Assembly (NCBI GenBank): GCA_964460485.1
Contig: CAYWRY010000186.1
Location: 1 to 6,927 of the forward strand
Direction of reading: 5' to 3'
Length of the DNA: 6,927 nucleotides
Source of the DNA: VGRF01 sp964460485
GTDB lineage: Bacteria; Myxococcota_A; UBA9160; UBA6930
Part shown: positions 1-5,947 of the stretch, one piece after another
Layout of the letters: each line of letters starts with the position of its first letter
Position numbering within the stretch: the stretch's first letter is position 1
Made by a program: the position numbers and the translations under genes
The notes under the pieces: generated by a model
Databases searched by the model: none
Told to the model about the DNA's origin: nothing
Seen by the model: only the letters and a program-made list of their open reading frames with translations

Positions 1-1059
1 GCGGCGTCGAGCGTCGGACTGCGAACTCAGTCGATCACCTTGATGCGGGACTCAGCGTTCCGCATCTGCGAGGCCTACTACAACGGGAAGCTCACGCCTT
101 CCGACGTCAAAGTCCTGTTAACGCGCAGCCAGGACCTGACCGCGGCGGTCGTGTCGATCGAGCAGCTCACGGGAGCCGTCGTCGCGAAGCAAGCGGTACT
201 CGGCGGGAGCGGCGGCGCCGCGAGCGCCGCGACGCTGCTCTCCAACGCCGAGGCGCTGAAGCAAGCGCAGGAGCTCGAGAAGCGTGCGCAGGACGAACTC
301 GACGCGTCGAAGGCCGCGCTCGGCGAGGCGAAGAAGCGGCGGGATGCCGCCCTCGATCCGAATCAGGCCGGCATCACGCCGGAACAACAGGCCGAGCGCG
401 AGAGCACGCGTTGCGCCCTCGACGAAGAGGTCGTGCGCGCCGAGAAGATCGTTGCGCTGAAGCAAGAGCAGCTCGCCTCCGTGACGAAGGCGCGCGTCGC
501 GATCCAGTCGCAGCTCGACTCCAGCATCACGCAGGCATCTGCCCAGACGACGGGCAGCGGCTCCCTGGTCGGCGGCTCCTCGGCGGGCGAGATCGAGAAG
601 GAAACCGTGGCGCAGATCGCCAAGGCGGTGCAGTCCATCGCGGTGGACATGCTCAACAAGAGCTACGTGGTCGAGGAGTGCATGGCGCTCTTGACGCGTC
701 GCAATGCCTGGCTGGAAGCGGCGCCGAAGCTCGTCGAGACCTGCCTCGCGGCGATCGGGCAGAGCGCGGATGCTGCCGCAGCACGCGAGCGGGCGATCGC
801 GGAACGCAATCAGGCCGAGCTGAAGCAGCTACGCCTGACGACGGTCGTTTCGGCGCAGCTGCAGGAACGTCGTGAGAAGGCGGCCGACGTCATCAAGTCC
901 CTGGACGCGAGCCAGATGAACGCGTTGGCCGTGAGCCTCGGCCTTCCGAAGGGAAGCAGCCGGGCCGACCTGTTGCAGAGGGTCAGCCAGGCAAACTCGG
1001 AGGCACTCGTCGCCGAGATTGCGAACGCGATCCGCAAAGTCACGGGAGAGGACATCTGA
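1..1059 (+). CDS. Coiled-coil protein of unknown function with SAP-like C-terminal module (5' partial)
   Basis: I do not recognise this gene and assign no function. The reading frame is open from the first base (352 codons visible). A TTG at 40 and ATG at 43 exist but have no Shine-Dalgarno sequence before them. The residues just upstream (GLRTQSITLMRD) continue smoothly into a helical N-terminal segment, so the true start probably lies outside the window. By window codon number: a helical block with RICEAYYNG and LLTRSQDLT at about 20-60; a Gly/Ala linker near 68-77; a long Lys/Glu/Ala/Gln-rich predicted coiled coil at about 83-175; a Ser/Gly linker near 180-195; a second helical block with a further charged helix to about 295; and LDASQMNALAVSLGLPKGSS...LLQRV at about 301-328, which resembles SAP/Rho-N helix-loop-helix modules. 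No signal peptide or membrane segment is visible. The next gene starts 1 nt after the stop, suggesting translational coupling. Base composition is lower in GC than genes to the right. A cytosolic scaffold or nucleic-acid-associated role is only a guess. Confidence 0.8.
   Translation, partial: AASSVGLRTQSITLMRDSAFRICEAYYNGKLTPSDVKVLLTRSQDLTAAVVSIEQLTGAVVAKQAVLGGSGGAASAATLLSNAEALKQAQELEKRAQDELDASKAALGEAKKRRDAALDPNQAGITPEQQAERESTRCALDEEVVRAEKIVALKQEQLASVTKARVAIQSQLDSSITQASAQTTGSGSLVGGSSAGEIEKETVAQIAKAVQSIAVDMLNKSYVVEECMALLTRRNAWLEAAPKLVETCLAAIGQSADAAAARERAIAERNQAELKQLRLTTVVSAQLQERREKAADVIKSLDASQMNALAVSLGLPKGSSRADLLQRVSQANSEALVAEIANAIRKVTGEDI
1044..1051 (+). promoter_or_regulatory. Shine-Dalgarno site for the 97-aa gene
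   Basis: GGGAGAGG lies 9 nt before the GTG at 1061 and inside the end of the upstream gene. It decides the start of the downstream gene: the more upstream in-frame ATG at 1019 would overlap the previous gene by 41 nt and has no comparable site. Confidence 0.6.
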
Positions 1060-1060
1060 G

Positions 1061-1354
1061 GTGGCGACCGTCAGCAGAATCGAGATCTCGGGAGCGCACG
1101 ACCTGAAGTCGCTTCAAGAGACGATCCGTCAGCAGGAGGGAATCTTTGGGCCGCTGATCTCGCTGCATTGTCAAGGCAACGACAACGTCGTCACGTTCGA
1201 AGTCGGTGCGAGCCCCGACGTGAACTCGCGCGCGCTGCTCGCGATCTACGACCGCCACCCCGCGGAGATGGGCGGTCACGTCGTGATTTGCGCGGGGGCC
1301 TGTCTCGTGGACCGCCAGCGCCGGCTCGTGGCGGCCTACCGCAAGACGACCTGA
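1061..1354 (+). CDS. Small alpha/beta protein of unknown function (97 aa)
   Basis: I do not recognise the family. The GTG start at 1061 is chosen because GGGAGAGG sits 9 nt upstream and the start falls 1 nt after the previous stop. The protein begins ATVSRIEISG after the initiator. Predicted layout is strand (3-9), helix (13-25), two strands (about 31-48, including VVTFEVGA), helix (54-64), then strands (73-78 and 87-93), a beta-alpha-beta-beta-alpha-beta order compatible with a ferredoxin-like fold. Three cysteines (C37, C77, C81) are present, but not in a clear zinc-ribbon arrangement. There is no signal peptide or transmembrane helix, so it is probably cytosolic. Its tight coupling to the coiled-coil gene suggests that the two products act together, perhaps as a small partner or adaptor. 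That is inference from position only. GC is low for this window (53% in the hand-counted line 1141-1200). Confidence 0.72.
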   Translation: MATVSRIEISGAHDLKSLQETIRQQEGIFGPLISLHCQGNDNVVTFEVGASPDVNSRALLAIYDRHPAEMGGHVVICAGACLVDRQRRLVAAYRKTT

Positions 1355-1367
1355 GCGAGATAGCGGA

Positions 1368-1400
1368 CGACGGGCGAGTCCCCGCAACGTCGGCCCGTCG
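1368..1400. terminator. Inverted repeat in convergent intergenic gap, possible bidirectional terminator
   Basis: CGACGGGC (1368-1375) and GCCCGTCG (1393-1400) form a perfect 8-bp inverted repeat around a 17-nt loop. It lies in the 65-nt gap between two convergent genes, where a shared terminator would be expected. No T-tract follows on either strand, so it does not fit the classical intrinsic terminator, and chance pairing in GC-rich DNA is possible. Confidence 0.35.
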
Positions 1401-1419
1401 CGACAGCCGGAGCCGCAGC

Positions 1420-2514
1420 TCACACCGCCAACACCGTCCGCACGCCCTTCGCCGCGCGCAGATCCGCCACTGCTTCGTTGATCTCGCCGAGCGGCCTTCG
1501 GCTGGTGATCAGCGCGTCGAGGTCGAGGCGCCCCGCGCGCCAGAGCGCGAGGAAGCGCGGGATGTCGCGCACGCTGTTGCAGTCTCCGAGCAGCGTGCCG
1601 CGGATCGTCTTGCCCATGGACGCGACCAGCGCCGCCGGCGCGAGGGTCACGGCCTGATCGATGGGCGGCGCGCCCACCACGATGATCTTGCCGCCCAGGC
1701 GCGCCGCGAAGAAGCACTGCGTCACGAGCGACGCGACGCCGGCGGCCTCGAAGGCGTAGTCGGCGCCGATGCCGCCGGTGAGCTGATGCACGGCGGCAAT
1801 CGGGTCGTCCTTCGTAGGGTCGATCGCGTGGGTGGCGCCCAGCGCCTTCGCAGTCTCGCGGCGCGCCCCCACCGGATCGCTCACGATCACCTGCGCCGCG
1901 TTCGCGAGGCGCGCGCCCTGCACCACCGAGAGGCCGATGCCGCCGAGGCCGGTGACGAACACATTGGCGCCCTCTTCCACTCTCGCCGCGTTGAGCACCG
2001 CGCCGACGCCCGTCTGCACCGCGCAGCCGACCACGCACGCGACGTCGAGGGGCGTGTCCTGCGGCACCACCACCGCGCCCTGCGCCTGCGTCACCGTGTA
2101 CTCGGCGAACGCGGCGACGTTCAGGCCGCGGAACACCTTCTGCCCCTTGTGCGAGAGGCCAGTGGTTCCGTCCGGGAAGGCGCCCGTCATCACGCCCAGG
2201 GCGAGCTTGCACAGGCTGAACTCGCCGCGCACGCACCAGTAACAAGTGCCGCAGGGCGGGCACGGCGTGAGCACGACCTTGTCGCCGGGCGCGTGCGTCG
2301 TGACGCCCGCGCCCACGGCCTCGACCACGCCCGCGGCCTCGTGGCCGAGCACCACCGGCGTGTTCGCGCCGAGGTCCATCACCGTGACGTCCGAGTGGCA
2401 CACGCCGCAGGCGTGCACGCGCACCAGCACCTCGCCCGCGCGCGGATCGCGGATCTCGAGGTCGTCCACGAGCTGGACCGGCTTGCCCTTCTCCAGGTGC
2501 AGCGCTGCGCGCAT
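1420..2514 (-). CDS. Zinc-dependent medium-chain alcohol dehydrogenase
   Basis: This 364-residue protein is a medium-chain (MDR) alcohol dehydrogenase, expected to interconvert an alcohol and an aldehyde or ketone with a nicotinamide cofactor in the cytosol. The GroES-like catalytic domain carries GVCHSD with catalytic-zinc ligand C39, GHE with H58 and E59, and C164 in GCAVQTG. The structural-zinc loop is intact (C88, C91, C94, C102, in PCGTCYWCVRGEFSLC), with one extra cysteine at C85. The Rossmann domain has GLGGIG (189-194), and D213 at the end of the second strand favours NAD(H) over NADP(H). Length matches the family, slightly shorter than the roughly 370-375 residues of class III enzymes. 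The ATG at 2514 is supported by AAGGAG 6 nt upstream. The gene is divergent from the epimerase and convergent with the small gene at 1061. The substrate cannot be read from the sequence, and glutathione-dependent formaldehyde dehydrogenase activity is not specifically supported. Confidence 0.95.
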   Translation of the reverse strand: MRAALHLEKGKPVQLVDDLEIRDPRAGEVLVRVHACGVCHSDVTVMDLGANTPVVLGHEAAGVVEAVGAGVTTHAPGDKVVLTPCPPCGTCYWCVRGEFSLCKLALGVMTGAFPDGTTGLSHKGQKVFRGLNVAAFAEYTVTQAQGAVVVPQDTPLDVACVVGCAVQTGVGAVLNAARVEEGANVFVTGLGGIGLSVVQGARLANAAQVIVSDPVGARRETAKALGATHAIDPTKDDPIAAVHQLTGGIGADYAFEAAGVASLVTQCFFAARLGGKIIVVGAPPIDQAVTLAPAALVASMGKTIRGTLLGDCNSVRDIPRFLALWRAGRLDLDALITSRRPLGEINEAVADLRAAKGVRTVLAV

Positions 2515-2520
2515 CGGCGG

Positions 2521-2526
2521 CTCCTT
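2521..2526 (-). promoter_or_regulatory. Strong Shine-Dalgarno site of the alcohol dehydrogenase gene
   Basis: The reverse strand reads AAGGAG, 6 nt before the ATG at 2514. It is the best-formed ribosome binding site in the window and fixes the start of the alcohol dehydrogenase. Confidence 0.75.
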
Positions 2527-2666
2527 CGTGCGTGGGGCGGCGCAGCTTACGGCGGCCGGGGCGGCGCGGCGACGCGCCCGCGCGGCTTCGACTCGGCGCG
2601 CACGAAAGTCGGGCGCCCGCGCGCCGAATCCCCGCGCGCGGCTCTGCTCGCGCGCCGCGACCTGAG

Positions 2667-2672
2667 TACGAT
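2667..2672 (+). promoter_or_regulatory. Possible -10 element upstream of the epimerase gene
   Basis: TACGAT matches four of six positions of the sigma-70 -10 consensus, in an otherwise very GC-rich 188-bp divergent spacer (2515-2702). The hexamer 17 nt upstream (CTGCTC, 2644-2649) is a poor -35 match. A promoter for the rightward genes is expected somewhere in this gap by position. This exact site is weakly supported. Confidence 0.2.
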
Positions 2673-2702
2673 TCGCGCGATGCAGGGTCGCGGGCGGCGC
2701 GC

Positions 2703-3716
2703 ATGCGGGTGATGGTGACGGGCGGGACCGGCTTCACGGGCTCGCACACCGTGCGCGCCCTCGCCGCCGCAGGCCACGGCGTGCGCATGCTCGTGCGCGA
2801 TCGCGAGAAGGTGCGGCGGGTGTTCGCGCCGGGCGGGTTCGTGCCCGGCGACGTCGTGGTCGGCGACGTGGCGGACGAGGCGTCGGTCGCGGAGGCGATG
2901 CGCGGCTGCGACGCCGTCTTCCACGCCGCCGCGCTCGTGGATCTGCGGCGCAAGATGGCGCAGCGCGTGCTCGACACGAATCGAGCGGGCGTGGAGCGCG
3001 TGATCGTGGGCGCGGCGAAGCGCGGCCTGCCGTCGATCGTCTACGTGTCGAGCATGTCGGTGTTCTTCCGGCCCGGGCCGCCGCTCACGCCGGAGAGCCC
3101 GATCGTGGACGCGACCACCGCCTACGGGCGTTCGAAGGTGGAGGCGGAGCGCGTGGTGCGGCGCCTCCAGGAAGAAGGCGCGCCGATCCGCATCTCCTAC
3201 CCGGTCGGCATCCTCGGCCCCGACGACCCGGGCATGACCGACGGCAACCGCGCGCTGTGGGCGTGGATCGCGCAGCTCTCGGTGGACACCGACGGGGGCT
3301 TCGAGCCGGTAGACGTGCGCGACGTGGCCAGCCTGCACGTGAAGCTCCTCGAGCTGCCGCCCGGCCCGCACCGCTATGCGGCCGCATCGCCGATGCTGAG
3401 CTGGGCGGAGAACTACGCCACGATCGAGCGCGTCACCGGGCGCAAGCTGCGCCGGCGCGTGGCGATCTCCGGCGGCGGCATGCGCGCCCTCGGCCGCGCC
3501 GGCGACTTCGTGAAGCGCTTCGTCGACTTCGCGTTCCCGCTCACGTACGACTCGATGCTCTACGCGACGCAGTGGCCCGGCGTCGACGCGAGCCGCACGA
3601 CCCGGGAGCTCGGCGTGACGTTCCGCGGCGCCGAGGCGACGTACGCGGACGCGATCCGCTGGATGCATCGGGCCGGGCACCTGCCCGCGAAGCTGGTGGG
3701 AAAGCTGGCGAGCTGA
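2703..3716 (+). CDS. Extended-SDR NAD(P)-dependent epimerase/dehydratase/reductase-like protein
   Basis: This 337-residue protein belongs to the extended short-chain dehydrogenase family (NAD-dependent epimerase, 3-beta-HSD and dihydroflavonol-reductase-like). The N-terminus has the dinucleotide-binding motif GGTGFTG (7-13). R32 at the end of the second strand (MLVRD) suggests NADP(H) preference. FHAAA (73-77) follows the fourth strand, and the catalytic residues are S116/S117 in YVSSMS and Y141xxxK145 in AYGRSK. PVGILGP (167-173) and EPVDVRDVA (201-209) are typical of the substrate side of the fold. Length is normal. The ATG at 2703 places the motif near the N-terminus as usual, and the frame stays open upstream only because of base composition. 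Only a weak GGGCGG (2692-2697) precedes the start. The substrate is unknown: a sugar nucleotide, steroid-like or aryl ketone is possible. It lies 74 nt before the phosphodiesterase gene, so they may share a transcript. Confidence 0.9.
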   Translation: MRVMVTGGTGFTGSHTVRALAAAGHGVRMLVRDREKVRRVFAPGGFVPGDVVVGDVADEASVAEAMRGCDAVFHAAALVDLRRKMAQRVLDTNRAGVERVIVGAAKRGLPSIVYVSSMSVFFRPGPPLTPESPIVDATTAYGRSKVEAERVVRRLQEEGAPIRISYPVGILGPDDPGMTDGNRALWAWIAQLSVDTDGGFEPVDVRDVASLHVKLLELPPGPHRYAAASPMLSWAENYATIERVTGRKLRRRVAISGGGMRALGRAGDFVKRFVDFAFPLTYDSMLYATQWPGVDASRTTRELGVTFRGAEATYADAIRWMHRAGHLPAKLVGKLAS

Positions 3717-3733
3717 GGTCGATCGGGCGCTGA

Positions 3734-3765
3734 CCCCGCTTCGCCTGCGCGCGCTCAAGGCGGGG
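3734..3765 (+). terminator. Imperfect hairpin between epimerase and phosphodiesterase genes
   Basis: CCCCGC (3734-3739) pairs with GCGGGG (3760-3765), and an adjacent TT/AA pair extends the stem across a one-base bulge. A competing smaller stem, CGCCT/AGGCG (3742-3746 with 3758-3762), is possible. No T-run follows. It could attenuate transcription between the two genes or mean nothing in DNA this GC-rich. Confidence 0.25.
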
Positions 3766-3790
3766 CCGCCGCGGACCGAAAACCTCCGCA

Positions 3791-5911
3791 ATGGCAACGC
3801 CTTGGAAGCGCGAGACGCCGGCTCGTGAAGCCGCAGACTCGGCGGGCAAGCGCGCGCATGCGCTCGTCGTCGACGCGGATCCGCGCGAGCGCCGGGCGCT
3901 CGTACGCCTGCTCGCGGACGACGGGCTCGCCGTGGCGAGCGCGGCGACTGCCGCCGACGCGATCGCGGCCCTCGAAGACCGCCTCCCGGACCTGGTCGTC
4001 CTCGACCTCGACCTCGCGCCGCCTGGGGCGGCGGACGTGTGCGAGCGAATTCGTGCGACGGCGGGCGCCAGCGACACGCCCATCGTGGCGCGCAGCGCCG
4101 GGCCGGCGGACGCGGCGATCGCCCGCGCCTTCGAGATGGGCGCGAACGACTTCGCGAGCAAGTCCGAGCCGCCGGCAGTGCTGCTCGCCCGCGCGCGCTT
4201 GTTGCTCCGCGCGCGCGCGCAGCTCGTCGCGCTGCGCGCGACCGAAGCGCGCCTGCGCGAGGCCCAGCAGCTCGCCCAGCTCGCGAGCTGGCGCTACGAC
4301 CTCGCGACCCGCGCGCTCACGGGAGGCGCCGAGCTGTGGCGCGTGCTCGGCACCGCGCGCGGCGTCCTGCCGCGCATGCCGCACGCGGACCGCGAGCAGC
4401 TGGCGGAGCGCATGCGCGAGTGCCTGCGCGGCGGGCGCGCCGCGGGCGGCGAGCTGCGCGCGACAGGAGACGCCGGCGCCGAGCGCGTGCTGCGCTACCG
4501 GATGCGCCTCGCCCTCAGCGCGGAGGGCGAGCCGCTCGCGCTCGAGGGTGTGGTGCAGGACGTCAGCGCGTGGCGCCGCTCCGAGCAGCGCGCCGAGTTC
4601 CTCGCCGAGCACGACGCGGTGACCGGCCTGCGGAACCGCGCGGGCCTGCTGGCAGAGCTGGCGCGCCTCGCCGCCGACCCGGGGGCGCGCGCCCGCTCCC
4701 ACGGCGTGATCGCGATCGGCGTCGACGGCGTCGCGCGCGTCGCGGAGTCGCTGGGTCGCGACGCGGCGGACGAGCTGCTGCGCGAGGCCGCGCGCCGGCT
4801 CGCGGACGCCGCCGACGGCGCGCTGCTCGCGCACACGAGCGAGTCGCAGTTCGTGCAGATCGTGCCGGGCGCCCGCGACAGCGAGGCGTTGATCGCGCGC
4901 GCCGAGCGCGCGCTCGCCGCCCTCGACGCGCCGATCCGGCTCGAGACGCACGAGCTGAGCGTTCCGGCCGCCGCGGGCGCCGCGCTGTTCCCGCGCGACG
5001 GCGCCGACGCCGCGAGCGTGCTGCGCAGCGCCGAGCGCGCGCTCGCCCAGGCCCGCGCCGGCGGGGCGCGCGTGCAGGCGCATAGCGCGGCGACCAGCGC
5101 CGAGGCCCTGCGCCGTTTCACGCTCGCGAGCCGGCTGCGGGCGGCGATCGCGAAGGGCGAGCTCGTGCTCCACTACCAGCCGAAGGTCGCGCTCAGCAGC
5201 GGCGACATCACCGGCTTCGAGGCGCTCGTGCGCTGGCGCGAGCCCGAGCTCGGGATGCTTCCGCCGAGCGAGTTCATTCCGCTGGCCGAGGAGTCGGGCC
5301 TGGTCGGAGAGCTGGGCGACTGGGTGCTGCGCGAGGCCTGCCGGCAGATCGTAGCCTGGCGCGCGGCGGGCCTCGGCGACGTGCCGGTAGCCGTGAACGT
5401 CTCGGCGCAGCAGCTCCGCCGCGAGGGCACCGCGGCGCGCGTCGCGCAGATCCTGCGCGAGGCGGGCGTGCGCCCCGCGCTGCTCGGCATCGAGGTGACC
5501 GAGAGCGTGCTGCTCGACGACGCGGAGCGCGCGATCCGCGAGCTGCGCGCGCTGCGCGAGCTCGGCGTCGAGCTCGCGCTCGACGACTTCGGCACCGGCT
5601 TCTCGTCGCTCTCGTACCTGCGCCGGCTGCCCGTGCAGATCGTGAAGATCGACCGCGAGTTCGTCGCGGAGATCTCGTCGCGCGAGGACGCCGCCGCACT
5701 CACCGCGTCGATCGTGTCGATGGCGAAGGCGCTCTGGCTGCGCGTCGTCGCCGAGGGCGTCGAGAAGGAGGCGGAGCGCGACCTCGTCGCCGTCTGGGGC
5801 TGCGAGGAGGCGCAGGGCTTCTTGTTCAGCCCGCCCGTCGGAGCCGACGAAGCCGCGCGGCTCTGGCGAGCGCGCGGGGTGGGTTCGCGGGCGGAGCCCG
5901 CCGCGGGCTAG
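3791..5911 (+). CDS. REC-PAS-GGDEF(degenerate)-EAL cyclic-di-GMP phosphodiesterase
   Basis: This 706-residue cytosolic signalling protein is predicted to hydrolyse cyclic di-GMP. A receiver domain spans about 21-140, with phospho-acceptor D72, switch residue S102 and K124. One of the usual paired N-terminal acidic residues is Ala (VVDAD, D28-A29-D30). A PAS-like domain follows at about 150-260 (QLAQLASWRYDLATRALT and EGVVQDVSA). The GGDEF domain (about 268-430) opens with HDAVTGLRNR, but its signature is SESQF (350-354) and the metal-site aspartate is G310, so cyclase activity should be lost. The EAL domain (about 445-695) is complete: E477 in FEALVRW, N536, E568 and E571, D598-D599 in DDFGTG, K619, E655 and Q675. 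Phosphorylation or a PAS ligand probably tunes the EAL activity. No partner histidine kinase is in the window. The ATG at 3791 is the first in-frame start after a stop, but no clear Shine-Dalgarno sequence precedes it. Confidence 0.94.
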   Translation: MATPWKRETPAREAADSAGKRAHALVVDADPRERRALVRLLADDGLAVASAATAADAIAALEDRLPDLVVLDLDLAPPGAADVCERIRATAGASDTPIVARSAGPADAAIARAFEMGANDFASKSEPPAVLLARARLLLRARAQLVALRATEARLREAQQLAQLASWRYDLATRALTGGAELWRVLGTARGVLPRMPHADREQLAERMRECLRGGRAAGGELRATGDAGAERVLRYRMRLALSAEGEPLALEGVVQDVSAWRRSEQRAEFLAEHDAVTGLRNRAGLLAELARLAADPGARARSHGVIAIGVDGVARVAESLGRDAADELLREAARRLADAADGALLAHTSESQFVQIVPGARDSEALIARAERALAALDAPIRLETHELSVPAAAGAALFPRDGADAASVLRSAERALAQARAGGARVQAHSAATSAEALRRFTLASRLRAAIAKGELVLHYQPKVALSSGDITGFEALVRWREPELGMLPPSEFIPLAEESGLVGELGDWVLREACRQIVAWRAAGLGDVPVAVNVSAQQLRREGTAARVAQILREAGVRPALLGIEVTESVLLDDAERAIRELRALRELGVELALDDFGTGFSSLSYLRRLPVQIVKIDREFVAEISSREDAAALTASIVSMAKALWLRVVAEGVEKEAERDLVAVWGCEEAQGFLFSPPVGADEAARLWRARGVGSRAEPAAG

Positions 5912-5918
5912 CGTGCTG

Positions 5919-5938
5919 CCGCGCTCGCGAGGGCGCGG
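5919..5938 (+). other. Hairpin reaching into the ribosome binding site of the SDR gene
   Basis: CCGCGC (5919-5924) and GCGCGG (5933-5938) form a perfect 6-bp stem with an 8-nt loop. The 3' arm overlaps the first bases of the GGGAGG Shine-Dalgarno site (5937-5942). It could lower translation of the SDR gene, but short GC stems are common by chance here. Confidence 0.25.
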
Positions 5939-5942
5939 GAGG
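5937..5942 (+). promoter_or_regulatory. Shine-Dalgarno site of the SDR gene
   Basis: GGGAGG lies 5 nt before the ATG at 5948 and supports that start over any later in-frame codon. Confidence 0.65.
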
Positions 5943-5947
5943 TTCGC

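Noticed and set aside
1019..1060. Earlier ATG start for the 97-aa gene
   Set aside because: It overlaps the preceding gene by 41 nt and lacks a ribosome binding site, whereas GTG at 1061 has GGGAGAGG at a suitable distance.
1..1354. Naming the left pair as a known anti-phage or toxin-antitoxin system
   Set aside because: No nuclease, TIR, NTPase, protease or toxin motif is visible in either protein, so such a label would be invented.
2611..2618. Palindrome GGGCGCCC in the divergent spacer as an operator
   Set aside because: Short all-GC palindromes occur often by chance in this composition, and no second copy or matching regulator gene is present.
2532..2702. N-terminal extension of the epimerase (57 extra codons)
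   Set aside because: The extension is Arg/Ala-rich, and family members begin a few residues before the GGTGFTG motif. The ATG at 2703 fits that.
1168..2712. A 514-codon + strand open frame antisense to the alcohol dehydrogenase
   Set aside because: Arg/His/Ala-rich translation without motifs; a composition artefact.
1040..2977. A 645-codon open frame on the - strand overlapping the alcohol dehydrogenase in another frame
   Set aside because: Low-complexity Arg/Gly/Ala translation with no domain. The alcohol dehydrogenase frame has all zinc ligands and a strong ribosome binding site.
4039..5085. A 348-codon Arg-rich + strand frame inside the phosphodiesterase gene
   Set aside because: It is in an alternative frame of a gene with verified REC, PAS, GGDEF and EAL motifs, and its translation is poly-Arg/Ala low complexity.
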